From NCBI GenBank assembly GCA_964354225.1, contig CAYGZC010000161.1, forward strand, positions 1 to 6,914: DNA of 6,914 nt. Direction: 5' to 3'. Within the stretch, counting starts at the first letter, position 1. Every line of letters starts with the position of its first letter. The position numbers and the translations under genes were made by a program. The notes under the pieces were generated by a model. That model worked only from the letters and a program-made list of their open reading frames with translations. It was not told the DNA's origin and did no database searches. This document shows positions 6,113 to 6,914 of the stretch, piece by piece. The stretch is from CAYGZC01 sp964354225 (GTDB lineage Bacteria; Bacteroidota; Ignavibacteria; UBA10030; SZUA-254).

Positions 6113-6760
6113 TTAAGGTCTGCGCTCCCACCTGACTGAAGAAGTTTTATCACTGAATGTTCCCAAGTCAGGAATTTCTTCAACATTCCCCGTTCCAATT
6201 AGATCGAAAGCGTTATCCTTCCAATCCCTATCATCATAAAGAACTAGCATCCATCCAAAAGGTATTTGCCACCTTACAGATGAGGTTTTGTCATTGAATC
6301 CCTTTTTCCCATCTTCAGATCTGACATTGCGTAGATGTTTGTACTTTGTTGGGTAGTTTATTATTACGCGGCGGTCCTTGAAGCCTTTATCGTCATAAAG
6401 TTCAATCCAAGCATCTTCAATTCTAGTAATCGGTGTAGCGTCTGTATTTCTTTCCCACCTCAAAGAGGAAGCTTTGTCGTTGAATGAACCAACATCCGAA
6501 ATTTGTTTGACTTTGCCCACCCCGGTTAATTCATAACGGCTGTCTTTGAAACCTTCATCGTCGAAAAGAACTGCTTGCCATCCGAGAGGAATATCCCATT
6601 TCACTGAAGAAGTTTTATCATTAAATCCCCTTTTCCCTTCATCTGACTTGACCTTCTTGAGGCTACTATGTGTCTTTGGGTATTTGATGGTAAGCCGTCT
6701 ATCCTTGTATCGCTTATCATCATATAACTTCACCCATGCTTCATTAATTGTTTTAGCCAT
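6113..6760 (-). CDS. Two-domain beta/gamma-crystallin-type protein with four N/D-D-K-x-S-S motifs, 215 aa
   Basis: The protein consists of two tandem copies of a roughly 98-residue unit (7-104 and 116-213), each with two Greek-key-like halves. Each half contains an aromatic-DD-xx-aromatic-KD strand (Y13, F66, Y122 and Y175 being the first aromatic) and ends in the crystallin calcium signature N/D-D-x-x-S-S. These signatures are NDKTSS (47-52), NDKASS (94-99), NDKTSS (156-161) and SDKTSS (203-208), each followed by V/L-R/K-W. In the family such motifs bind two calcium ions per domain, so up to four sites may be present, the last having Ser in its first position. No signal peptide or membrane segment is seen, so it looks cytosolic. 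AAGGAG (complement of 6768-6773), seven bases before the ATG, fixes the start. In each half an Asp (D20, D73, D129, D182) stands where the family's Y/F/W-x6-G motif usually has Gly. Calcium binding and any stress or structural role are inference. Confidence 0.85.
   Translation of the reverse strand: MAKTINEAWVKLYDDKRYKDRRLTIKYPKTHSSLKKVKSDEGKRGFNDKTSSVKWDIPLGWQAVLFDDEGFKDSRYELTGVGKVKQISDVGSFNDKASSLRWERNTDATPITRIEDAWIELYDDKGFKDRRVIINYPTKYKHLRNVRSEDGKKGFNDKTSSVRWQIPFGWMLVLYDDRDWKDNAFDLIGTGNVEEIPDLGTFSDKTSSVRWERRP
6122..6742 (-). repeat. Internal tandem duplication within the crystallin-like gene
   Basis: Codons 7-104 (6449-6742) and 116-213 (6122-6415) encode two copies offset by 109 residues (327 bases). 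They align without gaps over 98 residues with 55 identities by my hand count, about 56%. An exact 18-base repeat (6135-6152 and 6603-6620) falls at the fourth and first Ca-motif regions, so it reflects the conserved KTSSV codons rather than the 327-base period. The linker between units is about 11 residues (105-115). Confidence 0.85.
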
Positions 6761-6867
6761 TGTTGATCTCCTTATTAGTGATAATACTTATTGTTTTAAT
6801 ATTTATAAAACCGGAATGTGAATTTTATTACTAAACTAATATACATTAAGAATAAAATCGAATCAAT

Positions 6868-6880
6868 CCCCTAAATGGGG
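6868..6880. repeat. Short inverted repeat CCCC-TAAAT-GGGG
   Basis: CCCC at 6868-6871 and GGGG at 6877-6880 flank a five-base spacer in otherwise AT-rich DNA. On the plus strand it is followed by TAATTTTTC, so it resembles a small terminator, but no plus-strand gene lies upstream. It could equally be an operator about 110 bases upstream of the crystallin-like start codon. Confidence 0.35.
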
Positions 6881-6889
6881 TAATTTTTC

Positions 6890-6912
6890 AGTGGTTGAAA
6901 CATGTTACCACT
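6890..6912. repeat. 23-bp dyad with a nested palindrome at the window edge
   Basis: AGTGGT (6890-6895) and ACCACT (6907-6912) form a perfect 6-bp inverted repeat. Between them lies the 8-bp palindrome AACATGTT (6899-6906), offset by three bases (TGA). There is no U-run on either visible side. It may be a regulator-binding site or part of a terminator for a gene beyond the window. Confidence 0.4.
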
Positions 6913-6914
6913 TA

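Larger units (their letters stand above)
6761..6914. promoter_or_regulatory. AT-rich upstream region of the crystallin-like gene
   Basis: This 154-base stretch lacks a credible gene and should hold the promoter of the minus-strand crystallin-like gene. On the minus strand, TATTAT and TATAAA elements occur within about 60 bases of the start codon, but neither has a good -35 partner at 17 bases, so no single promoter is chosen. The Shine-Dalgarno is the complement of 6768-6773. Two inverted repeats at the right end are listed separately. Confidence 0.4.

Noticed and set aside
5986..6198. 70-codon minus-strand ORF overlapping the 3' end of the crystallin-like gene
   Set aside because: No Shine-Dalgarno and no family-like pattern; it partly shadows the crystallin-like gene in another frame.
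6546..6821. 91-codon plus-strand ORF opposite the crystallin-like gene
   Set aside because: It is antisense to a gene with clear internal repeats and motifs, and its leucine/serine-rich product is typical of a shadow ORF.
6877..6900. Possible sigma-54 promoter-like GG...TTC spacing
   Set aside because: The essential GC of the -12 element is absent and no gene starts downstream on that strand within the window.

Overview
The window looks like chromosome from a bacterium of the Bacteroidota/Chlorobi/Ignavibacteriota side of the tree. The main clue is a secreted protein ending in a type IX secretion (T9SS) type A sorting domain, with the NYPNPFNP entry motif and a basic KMIFLK-type end. The moderate to low GC and a Bacteroidetes/Chlorobi-style deoxynucleoside kinase beside folate genes agree with this. 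The phylum is an inference; no rRNA or other marker is present.

The left half (about 1-3850) is all on the + strand and is housekeeping. It holds the C-terminal part of glutaminyl-tRNA synthetase (cut by the window start), then folB, folK, a deoxynucleoside kinase and a 65-residue single-pass membrane protein. These last four are closely spaced and probably form one operon, which may start at a promoter-like element at 963-991. After a 77-bp gap comes nadA, the iron-sulfur quinolinate synthase of de novo NAD synthesis. The shared themes are folate precursor synthesis, nucleotide salvage and NAD synthesis.

The right half (about 3850-6914) is all on the - strand and is accessory in character. 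Read in the direction of transcription it has a two-domain beta/gamma-crystallin-type protein without a signal peptide, a secreted adhesin-like protein with repeats of trimeric-adhesin-head character, and a secreted T9SS cargo protein with two GW...GYW repeats. All three have strong Shine-Dalgarno sequences. A hairpin with a U-run at 3852-3884 separates the convergent nadA and T9SS cargo genes.

I found no mobile element, CRISPR array, tRNA, rRNA or defence system. The most interesting signals are the crystallin-like protein (four Ca-binding-type motifs, with the usual Greek-key glycine replaced by aspartate in all four) and the adhesin-like gene, whose base composition changes sharply at a domain boundary. 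Nothing here clearly amounts to a new multi-gene system.
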